From assembly GCA_031258035.1 (NCBI GenBank), contig JAIRNL010000094.1, positions 1 through 8,843 of the forward strand: a DNA stretch of 8,843 nucleotides, given 5' to 3'. Below, piece by piece: positions 1 to 6,666 of this stretch (the first letter of the stretch is position 1; each line of letters opens with the position of its first letter). The DNA is from Azoarcus sp. (GTDB lineage: Bacteria; Pseudomonadota; Gammaproteobacteria; Burkholderiales; Rhodocyclaceae). A model generated the notes under the pieces. The model saw only the letters and a list, made by a program, of their open reading frames with translations. It had not been told where the DNA came from and did no database searches. Position numbers and translations under genes: made by a program.

Positions 1-43
1 CCCGACGTCTGGACCTTGCCGGATCCGCCGAGAGCCGCCTCTC

Positions 44-152
<109 letters not shown>

Positions 153-185
153 AAAACGGCAGGAACGAACGACCCATCGATCCAA

Positions 186-2138
186 ATGCTGGGGGAAGTC
201 ACCGTCGTCGGAACCGTCGATGACCTGCAAAGTCTGGATTTCTACGCCCCCAACTCTAGTGCCGTGTTGAAGCGGCAAGATATCGAAGAACAGGGAGCCC
301 GTAAACTCGACCAGGTCTTGCATTACCAAGCCGGAATCCTCAGCGAACCTTACGGTGCGGACAATAAGGTGGAGTGGTTCAAGATTCGTGGTTTTGATGC
401 TTCCATTTCGCTGGACGGTACACCGACCACCCCGAACGGTTACTTTGTCTGGAAGCCCGAAATCTTTGGCGTCGAATCAGTCGAAGTGCTCAAGGGCCCC
501 AATTCTCTGGTGTTTGGCGCCTCCGAAACGGGGGGCGTGGTCAACCTGGTCACCAAACGGCCACACAAGAAAGAAACCCTGTTGCTGAATGCAGAGGTCG
601 GCAACCGCGATCGCTTGGGCCTTAGTGCCGACTACAACGGGATTGCCAATAGCGATGGTACCGTCTATTACCGTATCGTGACGCAGGTCCGTCGTGAAGA
701 CGGCATGCAGCGGCGTACGGACATGAAGAGCCATTATCTGGCGCCCAGCGTGACCTTTGACTTCAGCGATCGCACTTCGCTGACGCTGCTGAGCAGCATC
801 CAACATGAAGAGGGGCGTCCCACCAATGGTTTCCTGTCTGCCTACGGCACCATCATCAATACGCCCTATGGCCGGATCAAGCGGCGCACCCATGTTGGCG
901 AGCCCGATTTCGATCGGCTCAGGCGTACCCAGATCAGTGCGGGATGGCTGTTCAGCCACAAGTTCGCCCGGGACTGGACTTTCACGCAGAACTACAAGTT
1001 CTCCCGCCTGAATCTCGACCAGCGCAACGTGTTCGCCTGGAGCTCGGACGGCAACCGCGAACTCCTGCGCGGCTACACTCTCACGGAGGGTGACACCAGG
1101 ACCCACTACATCGACAACCGCGTGAGCGGCAGCTTGCGCCTGGGCGCTGCCGTCGAACTCCTGCCCACGATCGGTTTCGACTATCTGAAATCGGACACCT
1201 CCGGCCAGAACAACGGCTTTGGCTGGGTCCCGAACCTGGATATGTTTGCGCCGGTCCACGGCGCGCCGTTTGCGGTGGATGCCACTCCCTACAAACTGCA
1301 CCCCAGGCAACGGGGCTTATATGGCGCTGTCCAATTGCGTGTGGGAGGAAACTGGATTCTCAATGCCGGCATCCGCCACGATCGTGCCCGGAGCGACGGT
1401 ATCATCAGCGGCGTCGATTCCAGCTACGACGTGAGCCACGACAGCGTCAACGCCGGCGTCATGTACATCAGCGACCATGGAATTTCGCCTTACGTCAGTT
1501 ACTCCGAATCGTTCAAGCCCCTTGTCGGCGTCGACGGCTATGGCAACACCTACCGGCCCTACGAAGGGCAGCAGACGGAGGTCGGGATCAAGCTGGAGCC
1601 CTCGTGGCTCGACGGCGCCCTTACGCTGGCTTACTTCGACGTCGAAGAGAAGAACGCGTTGATTTCGGATTCCTCCAACATCCAGACGCAAGGCGGAAAA
1701 CGCACCAACAAGGGTGTGGAACTGAGGGGTGATTTCAAAGTAAGGCCCAACACGGCAGTGAGGGTATCCTATACTCACAATCATTCACGCCAGGACATCA
1801 CTCCCAGCCAGACCGTCCGCACCCCCCTGATTCCAAAGCACCAAGCCAGTCTCTGGGTCAGCCATCGCTTTAATCTGCATGACAGCAACGATCTGACCGT
1901 GGCGGCAGGAGCACGCTACAACGGCTCGACCGAGGACGAGCGCTATTACCCTGGCGAGCGTATCTCCAGCCACACCCTGCTGGATTTGATGATGCGCTAC
2001 GAAATCGACCGCGATTGGGCATTGCAGCTCAATGCACGCAACCTTACCGACAAGACCTACGTCAGCGGTTGTGATTTCTACTGCTATTACGGCGGCGGCA
2101 GAACAGTCGACTTGCAACTTCAATATCGGTGGCAGTAG
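186..2138 (+). CDS. TonB-dependent siderophore receptor, FhuA/FoxA type, 5' end missing or obscured
   Basis: This is an outer-membrane ferric-siderophore importer that would be energised by TonB-ExbB-ExbD. From ATG 186 the reading runs 650 residues. A TonB box (EVTVVG, residues 4-9) comes first. The plug follows, with IRGF at 67-70, VEVLKGPNSLVFG at 99-111 and GGVVNLVTKRP at 116-126. A 22-strand-type barrel fills the rest and ends in YRWQ, close to the usual terminal aromatic residue. Near the end, NLTDKTYV and a loop with two cysteines (C629, C633) before GGGRTV match the hydroxamate-siderophore receptor subfamily. The substrate itself cannot be read from sequence. ATG 186 cannot be the natural start: the TonB box sits at residue 4 and there is no signal peptide. 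The true 5' end should lie upstream but is lost in the poly-C tract, although the frame stays open there. By eye the first third is less GC-rich than the biotin genes. Confidence 0.93.
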   Translation: MLGEVTVVGTVDDLQSLDFYAPNSSAVLKRQDIEEQGARKLDQVLHYQAGILSEPYGADNKVEWFKIRGFDASISLDGTPTTPNGYFVWKPEIFGVESVEVLKGPNSLVFGASETGGVVNLVTKRPHKKETLLLNAEVGNRDRLGLSADYNGIANSDGTVYYRIVTQVRREDGMQRRTDMKSHYLAPSVTFDFSDRTSLTLLSSIQHEEGRPTNGFLSAYGTIINTPYGRIKRRTHVGEPDFDRLRRTQISAGWLFSHKFARDWTFTQNYKFSRLNLDQRNVFAWSSDGNRELLRGYTLTEGDTRTHYIDNRVSGSLRLGAAVELLPTIGFDYLKSDTSGQNNGFGWVPNLDMFAPVHGAPFAVDATPYKLHPRQRGLYGAVQLRVGGNWILNAGIRHDRARSDGIISGVDSSYDVSHDSVNAGVMYISDHGISPYVSYSESFKPLVGVDGYGNTYRPYEGQQTEVGIKLEPSWLDGALTLAYFDVEEKNALISDSSNIQTQGGKRTNKGVELRGDFKVRPNTAVRVSYTHNHSRQDITPSQTVRTPLIPKHQASLWVSHRFNLHDSNDLTVAAGARYNGSTEDERYYPGERISSHTLLDLMMRYEIDRDWALQLNARNLTDKTYVSGCDFYCYYGGGRTVDLQLQYRWQ

Positions 2139-2156
2139 ACCATTCGGGCCGGGCTG

Positions 2157-2654
2157 GTTCAGGATGGAAACACTCCCGCGTGTCATTCCGAGGGGCCTTT
2201 GAGCGGCTGGAAGTTTTCGAATGCAGAGAACGGTTCTTCCGCCGAATATTTCCACGTCAACGACGCCGAACTCGCCAATATTTCCTTCGGATCGACCGTC
2301 GCGGTCATCGGCGTCGGCCCGGTCGGCGGCCACCGACAAAGGTTCTCGCGCAGGCGGTCGACATGGTCAAGATCGGCGGGACGATCGGGAACATCAACTA
2401 TTTCGGTGAAGGCGACATCCTGCCGGTGCCGCGGATCGGCTGGGCCTACGGCGGCGCACGAGAGCATCCACGGCAGATTGACGCCGGGAGGACGCGACCG
2501 GATGGAAAGGATGGCCGCGCTCGCCATGAACAAGCGTTTCAACCCCGGCCCTCTCGTTGCGCACGTTTCAACGGGCTCGACAAGATCGGCGACGCACTGG
2601 AAAATGACGCGCCACAAGCCGGAAGATGTCATCAAGCCAGTCGTCATCATTTGA
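2157..2654 (+). pseudogene. Decayed zinc-dependent secondary alcohol dehydrogenase (MDR family)
   Basis: Pieces of one protein appear in order across two frames. They are SGWKFSNAENG and AEYFHVNDAELANI (2202-2276), then STVAVIGVGPVG, then AVDMVKIGGTIGNINYFGEG and LPVPRIGW in the next frame. AHESIHGRLTPGGRDRMERM and LVAHVSTG follow back in the first frame, then GLDKIGDALE, and finally KPEDVIKPVVII before the stop at 2652. The order and wording match the C-terminal half of the Thermoanaerobacter/Clostridium secondary (isopropanol-type) NADP-dependent dehydrogenases as I remember them. At least four frame changes are needed (near 2330, 2455, 2570 and 2603). About 30 residues are missing between VNDA and ELANI, and roughly 65-70 between GPVG and AVDMVK. 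The second gap removes most of the Rossmann fold. The N-terminal zinc-binding part is absent. The left edge is uncertain: weak similarity may start near 2157, and clear similarity starts at 2202. Confidence 0.85.
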
Positions 2655-2709
2655 GCTTGACCCCGCCCGCCAGGAAACCCCGCGCATCCCGCGCTCCGCC
2701 GCAGCCATG

Positions 2710-3417
2710 TCAACGGGGCGCGGCGATCACTCTGAGACGCCCTTCCCGCAGGCATTTTCCGACGATCCGGTAGACGTCGGCGTCGAACCGCGACCGCCCC
2801 GAGTCCTGCCTGTCCGCCGCACTTGCGAACAGCGCCCCAAGCGTCACCTCGTCGCCGGCCGTGCCGAGATACCCCCAGGCATCGATGATGTGCGCATCCT
2901 CGCGCATGCCGAACTCGTCACGCTCGACGAGGGCGATCGGGCCGGGGTAAGGCCAGGGACGTACCCGGTGTTTAGCCAGCGCGGTCATCAGCCGGGCGCT
3001 GTGCAGCGAAATGGCTTCCCTGCCGACACAGGCGCCGCGGCAGCTTCCCTGTCCGTGGGCGATACAGGCTTCCCCGGCGCGGCCATCGGCAAGGCCGGTA
3101 AAGTGATGACACAGCCGGTAGGCTTGTGCCAGCTTGCGCAGGGCCGAGACAGCTTCGCGTGGGCCGCGGTACAGGCCGTACAGGTCTTCCGCGCGGGCGA
3201 AATCGACGTCGCGGGCGAATACCAGGGCGGGACGGAAATCGCCGTCGCCGTGTCGGACAAGTTGCCAGGAGCATAAATCCTCGGACGCCCGGCGCCGGGC
3301 GGCGGCGAGTTCAAGCTCATATAGTCGGGCGCCAAGCTCGCCGGCCGCTTCGCGCCATTCGATCCGCCAGGCTTCGCGCGCGAGCGGCGTCTCGCGCTTT
3401 GTGGACGAGAAATGCGC
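2710..3417 (-). pseudogene. 5'-truncated Cho/UvrC-like excision nuclease remnant
   Basis: The minus strand is open from 3516 to the stop at 2710. Similarity to Cho, the UvrC homologue that incises 3' of DNA lesions, starts only near 3417 (AHFSSTKRE). Recognisable blocks, in order, are RRIEW-like RIEWREAAGELGARL, DLCSWQL, DVDFARAEDLYGLYRGPRE, LCHHFTGL, CRGACVGRE, VRPWPYPGPIAL, DAHIIDAWGYLGT and FDADVYRIVGKCL. Each has a counterpart in E. coli Cho as I remember it. The GIY-YIG core is missing, as is the DnaQ-like exonuclease domain that many betaproteobacterial relatives carry in front. The segment after the likely catalytic Glu (LYELELA) is shortened, losing the usual LIK..P.YN motif. The 5' break lies within about 30 bases of the IS5 remnant, so insertion or IS-mediated deletion is the likely cause (inference). 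The remaining frame is uninterrupted, so a truncated product cannot be fully excluded. Confidence 0.8.
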
Positions 3418-3445
3418 GAAGGTCGTCCATCCGGAAGCGGGGACG

Positions 3446-3726
3446 ATTGAAAACCTCTGCCTTGACGCAGGCGATGTCGGCAAGGCCGGTGAAGTATCCG
3501 CGCGGGGATTCCCCACATTCGTCCGCGCGGCGAAGCAATCTCCGAAGCAGAGCGCCCTCCAGACTATATTTCACGCCGATGGGTCGTCGAATGTTTCCAC
3601 TCCTGGATGAACCGCTTCCGAAAGCTCATCCCACGCTATGAGAAGACCGACTTATCCTACTGGGCCCTACTCGATCTCGCCGCTGCCATGATTCCCCTCA
3701 ATAAAGTTATTACTATTTACGGATAA
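3446..3726 (+). mobile_element. IS5-family transposase remnant (3' part, frameshifted)
   Basis: Two frames join into the C-terminal part of an IS5-family DDE transposase. The first, from 3446, reads IENLCLDAG and then GEVSARG. The D at 3464-3466 fits the second catalytic aspartate. The frame then shifts near the GGGG at 3504-3507, and the second frame reads IPHIRPRGE, SRRWVVECFHSWMNRFRKL, RYEKTDLSYWALLDLAAA and ITIYG before TAA at 3724. The E of WVVE (3589-3591) is the expected catalytic glutamate. The C following it replaces the commoner R. The N-terminal half with the first catalytic aspartate is absent, and I could not identify matching terminal inverted repeats, so the element is inactive. 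Its left edge abuts the broken end of the Cho-like remnant. The AT-rich sequence just after the stop (3700-3775) probably belongs to the element's right end. Confidence 0.83.
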
Positions 3727-3778
3727 GCACTAAAAATATATTTTCCAACATACAAGGACTGAAGGCAGTAAATATTTG

Positions 3779-3795
3779 CGGGCGCGAAGCGCCCG
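3779..3795. repeat. GC-rich hairpin, 7-bp stem, 3-base loop
   Basis: CGGGCGC and GCGCCCG pair around a GAA loop. It lies about 50 bases after the transposase stop and about 110 bases beyond the comF stop on the other strand. Neither strand has a T run after the stem, so it is not a standard intrinsic terminator. The whole stretch 3727-3903 contains only this hairpin, the one at 3861, and an AT-rich part at 3727-3775. I see no gene in it. Confidence 0.55.
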
Positions 3796-3860
3796 GTAAC
3801 TGATCTGTCCTCTGTCCGGAGACCATGAACAGGTTTTGAGGCAATTGCGCCCATTGCGCC

Positions 3861-3875
3861 GTGGAGCCGCTCCAC
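3861..3875 (-). terminator. Possible weak terminator hairpin after comF
   Basis: GTGGAG and CTCCAC pair around a CCG loop, with the hairpin edge 28 bases past the comF stop on the minus strand. There is no following T tract on that strand, so termination here would be weak or factor-dependent. This is a position-based guess. Confidence 0.25.
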
Positions 3876-3903
3876 CGGCCATCTGCGCAGACGGAATGCG
3901 CGC

Positions 3904-4641
3904 TCAGGGCAGGGTGCGGGCGACGACCAGCAGCGTGACTTCGGCCGCGCCGTGCCGCTTGAGCGTACGCGCGCATTCGTCGAGTGAAGCGCCGGTGGTC
4001 ATGACGTCGTCGACAAGAAGGATGCGCCGGCCAGAGAGGTCGCGCGCGCAATGGAACGCGCCGCGCACGTTTTTCCCGCGTTGCTTCCACGGCAGGCCGG
4101 CCTGGGCCGGGGTGTGCCGGATTCGCGTGCATACCTCGAAATCCAGCGGCAACCCGAGCGCCCTGGCGACGGGACGTGCGAGTTCGAGCGCCTGGTTGAA
4201 GCCGCGTTCGCGCAGCCGGGTCGGGTGCAGGGGCAGCGGGACGATGAGGTCGGCTCTTGATTCTGGCCCCGATGCTTGCGCCAGCCGGGTCAATTCTTTC
4301 CCGAGGCAGGCGGCGAGCGCTAGGCGATGGCCGTATTTGAAAGCCTGGATCAGCTTGTCCAGCGGAAATGCGTAATCGAAAACGGCAAGCGTCCGGTCGT
4401 AGTGCGGCGGGTGCGCGAGGCAAGGTCCGCAGGTTTCTCCCAAAGCGGTGGGCAGGGCGCAGCGCGGACAGCGGAGAGCGGGACGCCGCGGCAGGTCGTC
4501 AGCGCACGCTGCGCACAGGATTTCTCCGCCGCTCGCCTGGCCGCAAAGCAGGCAGTCCTGCGCGAGAAATGCGTCGGCGGCGCATCCGGCAAGGCGAGCG
4601 GCGCGGGCAAGAAGGCCCTGGCTTTGGGTTAGAATGCTCAT
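3904..4641 (-). CDS. comF: ComF family protein (phosphoribosyltransferase-like)
   Basis: This is a cytoplasmic ComF-family protein, known from DNA uptake during natural transformation in some bacteria. Its reaction is unproven. From ATG 4641 it has 245 residues, normal for the family. The N-terminal third carries four CxxC pairs (C30/C33, C43/C46, C58/C61, C71/C74), consistent with zinc binding. The C-terminal part is a type I phosphoribosyltransferase fold: LIVPLPLHP at 132-140, RLRERGFNQA at 142-151, and the PRPP loop LLVDDVMTTGAS at 208-219. ATG 4641 is preferred because GGAG lies 11 bases upstream and the protein then starts MSILTQ. An in-frame ATG at 4674 would add 11 residues of low similarity and leave only 15 bases before bioB. 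The gene is divergent from bioB, with 48 bases between the starts. Its role here could be competence or simply housekeeping; no other com gene is in view. Confidence 0.93.
   Translation of the reverse strand: MSILTQSQGLLARAARLAGCAADAFLAQDCLLCGQASGGEILCAACADDLPRRPALRCPRCALPTALGETCGPCLAHPPHYDRTLAVFDYAFPLDKLIQAFKYGHRLALAACLGKELTRLAQASGPESRADLIVPLPLHPTRLRERGFNQALELARPVARALGLPLDFEVCTRIRHTPAQAGLPWKQRGKNVRGAFHCARDLSGRRILLVDDVMTTGASLDECARTLKRHGAAEVTLLVVARTLP
4630..4635 (+). promoter_or_regulatory. Candidate -10 box for the bioBC transcript
   Basis: TAGAAT lies 54 bases before the bioB start, inside the first codons of comF on the other strand. It matches five of six -10 consensus bases. No convincing -35 element sits 16-18 bases upstream. 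I saw no clear BirA-type operator palindrome in the 48-base spacer. Confidence 0.22.
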
Positions 4642-4689
4642 CGAAAACCCACTCCGGTTTGAAACCTCTCCCATCTCGATGGATCTTCC

Positions 4690-5670
4690 ATGAATATACG
4701 TTCAAACGCATCGCTGCAAACGGCCGCGTCGACGCCTGTCGCCCGATGGACTGTTTCGCGGGTCGAAGCACTTTACCAGAAGCCTTTGATGGATTTGCTT
4801 TTCCAGGCGCATCAGGCGCACCGCGAGCACTTCGATCCCAACGAGGTGCAGCGCTCGGCGCTCCTGTCGATCAAGACCGGCGGCTGTCCCGAGGATTGCA
4901 GTTATTGCACGCAGTCGGCGCGCTACAAGACGGACACCGGGCGCGAGGCGCTGATGCGGGTCGAGGAGGTGGTGGCCGCGGCGCGGGAAGCGAAAGCCAA
5001 GGGCGCCACGCGCTTTTGCATGGGCGCCGCCTGGCGTGGGCCGAAGGAAAAGGAGCTCGAGGTCGTCACCCGGATGATCCGCGAGGTCAAGGCGCTCGGC
5101 ATGGAGACCTGCGTGACGCTGGGCATGCTCAAGGACGGTCAGGCGCAGAAACTCAAGGAGGCCGGGCTCGATTACTACAACCACAACGTCGACACCGACG
5201 CCGGGTTTTACGACAAGGTGATCACCACGCACAAGCATTCGGATCGCCTCGACACCATCGCGCAGGTGCGCGCGGCGGGCATCAAGCTATGTTCCGGCGG
5301 CATTCTCGGGCTCGGCGAGTCGCGCCGCAATCGCGCAGCGATGGTCGCCCAGTTAGCCAACATGGATCCGCCGCCCGAATCGGTGCCGATCAACAATCTG
5401 GTCGCGATGCCGGGCACGCCGTTGGCGGCGGTCGAGAAAATCGACAACTTCGAGTTCGTGCGCACCATCGCCGCCGCGCGCATCACCATGCCCGCAAGCT
5501 GGGTCCGCCTGTCCGCCGGCCGCGAGGTGATGAGCGAGGAGATGCAGGCGATGTGTTTCTTTGCCGGCGCCAATTCCATCTTCTATTGCGACAAGCTGCT
5601 CACGGCGAGCAACCTGGACCTTAACGCCGACCAGGCGTTGTTTGAAAAACTCGGGTTGCAGGCGATCTAG
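4690..5670 (+). CDS. bioB: Biotin synthase
   Basis: This radical-SAM enzyme inserts sulfur into dethiobiotin to form biotin, the last step of the pathway, in the cytoplasm. The protein has 326 residues, slightly longer than the 346-residue E. coli enzyme's core because its C-terminus is shorter and its N-terminus about 13 residues longer. The SAM-cluster motif CPEDCSYC gives C66, C70 and C73. The ligands of the sulfur-donating [2Fe-2S] cluster are all present at the expected constant offset of 13: C110 (RFCMG), C141 (ETCVTLG), C201 (KLCSGGI) and R273 (VRLSAG). YYNHNVDT (162-169) and NNLVAMPGTPL (235-245) are further family motifs. The ATG at 4690 has only a weak Shine-Dalgarno (GGATC). bioC follows 17 bases after the stop, so the two are probably one transcript. 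Nothing suggests loss of function. Confidence 0.98.
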   Translation: MNIRSNASLQTAASTPVARWTVSRVEALYQKPLMDLLFQAHQAHREHFDPNEVQRSALLSIKTGGCPEDCSYCTQSARYKTDTGREALMRVEEVVAAAREAKAKGATRFCMGAAWRGPKEKELEVVTRMIREVKALGMETCVTLGMLKDGQAQKLKEAGLDYYNHNVDTDAGFYDKVITTHKHSDRLDTIAQVRAAGIKLCSGGILGLGESRRNRAAMVAQLANMDPPPESVPINNLVAMPGTPLAAVEKIDNFEFVRTIAAARITMPASWVRLSAGREVMSEEMQAMCFFAGANSIFYCDKLLTASNLDLNADQALFEKLGLQAI

Positions 5671-5687
5671 GCGGTCTTGGGTTTTTG

Positions 5688-6578
5688 ATGCCGGCCGTTT
5701 CCGTCACGCCGTCCATCGACGCGCGCCGGGTGCGCCGCGCTTTTGCCCGGGCGGCGGCCGGCTACGACGCCGCGGCGGCGCTGCAGCGCGAGATCGCGGC
5801 GCGCATGCTGGAGCGGCTCGACGACGTGAAAATACGGCCGGACGTCCTCGTCGATCTCGGGTGCGGCACCGGAGCGAGCCTCGCCGCCTTGGGCGAGCGT
5901 TATCCGCGGGCGAGGATCGTCGGCATCGACGTTTGCGAAGCGATGCTGCGCGTCGGCGACCGCCAGCGCTCGAAGCTTCTCTGGATGCTGCCTTTCCTGC
6001 GAGGCCCGAAACACGCTTCGCTCATCGCCGCAAACGCGCAGGCGCTACCGCTCGCGGCGGGCGCGGCGGGCTTCATCTGGTCCAACCTGATGCTGCACTG
6101 GCTGGCCGATCCGCTGGCGGCTTTCCGCGAGATGCACCGGACGCTGGAAGTCGACGGCCTCTTGATGTTTTCCACCTTCGGACCGGATACGCTGAAGGAG
6201 TTGCGCGCCTCATTCCAGGACGAGTACGAGCATAGCTTGCGTTTCATCGACATGCACGACTACGGCGACATGCTGGTCGAATGCGGTTTCGCCGGGCCGG
6301 TGATGGACGTCGAACGCCTGACCGTGAGCTATCCGTCGCCGGAGGCGCTTTTCGACGAATTGCGCCGGAGCGGCTCGACCTCTGCGGCGCCGGGACGCCG
6401 GCGCGGCTTGCTGGGCCGGCAAACGTGGCGGGCCGTGTGCGACGCCTATGAAAAACTGCGCGTCGAGGGGCGATTGCCGGCGACGTTCGAGGTGGTCTAC
6501 GGCCACGCATGGAAGGCGGCGCCGCGAACGATCGCGGACGGGCGGTCGGTGATCCGTTTCGACGCGAAGCGGGCGTAG
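5688..6578 (+). CDS. bioC: Malonyl-ACP O-methyltransferase BioC
   Basis: BioC transfers a methyl group from SAM to the free carboxyl of malonyl-ACP, disguising it so that fatty-acid synthesis can extend it to pimeloyl-ACP methyl ester. The 296-residue protein starts with the family signature RRAFARAAAGYDAAA (16-30). SAM motif I is DLGCGTG at 56-62, followed by GIDVCEAML at 79-87. IWSNLMLHWL and FSTFGPDTLKELR are the hallmark blocks of BioC, and RFIDMHDYGDML follows. It is about 45 residues longer than the E. coli enzyme, partly through an extra loop (about 94-107, with LLWMLPFLRG) between the two SAM motifs, a form I associate with betaproteobacterial and xanthomonad BioC. ATG 5688 is chosen over the TTG directly in front of it. 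There is no clear ribosome site, so coupling to bioB is likely. The esterase that removes the methyl group (BioH or equivalent) is not in the window. Confidence 0.93.
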   Translation: MPAVSVTPSIDARRVRRAFARAAAGYDAAAALQREIAARMLERLDDVKIRPDVLVDLGCGTGASLAALGERYPRARIVGIDVCEAMLRVGDRQRSKLLWMLPFLRGPKHASLIAANAQALPLAAGAAGFIWSNLMLHWLADPLAAFREMHRTLEVDGLLMFSTFGPDTLKELRASFQDEYEHSLRFIDMHDYGDMLVECGFAGPVMDVERLTVSYPSPEALFDELRRSGSTSAAPGRRRGLLGRQTWRAVCDAYEKLRVEGRLPATFEVVYGHAWKAAPRTIADGRSVIRFDAKRA

Positions 6579-6666
6579 AATGGCAGTCCCCTCCGCGCTT
6601 TTCGCGCCCTGATTTCTCCCCGTTCTGAAAGTGGTTTCAATTTAAGTCCCCAGGATGATTCAGAAC

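Noticed and set aside
477..1310. 277-codon frame on the minus strand inside the receptor gene
   Set aside because: It lies opposite a clearly coding receptor, has no recognisable motif, and is a typical antisense shadow in GC-rich DNA.
2129..2773. 214-codon plus-strand frame overlapping the end of the receptor
   Set aside because: Only parts of it (about 2339-2450 and 2565-2600) match a protein family, and those parts belong to the dehydrogenase pseudogene. The rest is out-of-frame noise.
2626..3276. 216-codon plus-strand frame across the nuclease remnant
   Set aside because: It is the complement of the Cho-like sequence on the minus strand, which has clear family motifs. This frame has none.
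3317..3574. 85-codon minus-strand frame with the text GYFTGLADIACVKAEVFNR
   Set aside because: It looks protein-like at first, but most of it is antisense to the transposase remnant and the rest is out of frame with the nuclease. I could not tie it to any family.
4368..5624. 418-codon plus-strand frame running through comF and bioB
   Set aside because: It is antisense to comF and out of frame with bioB, both of which have all their catalytic or ligand residues. It is a shadow despite its length.
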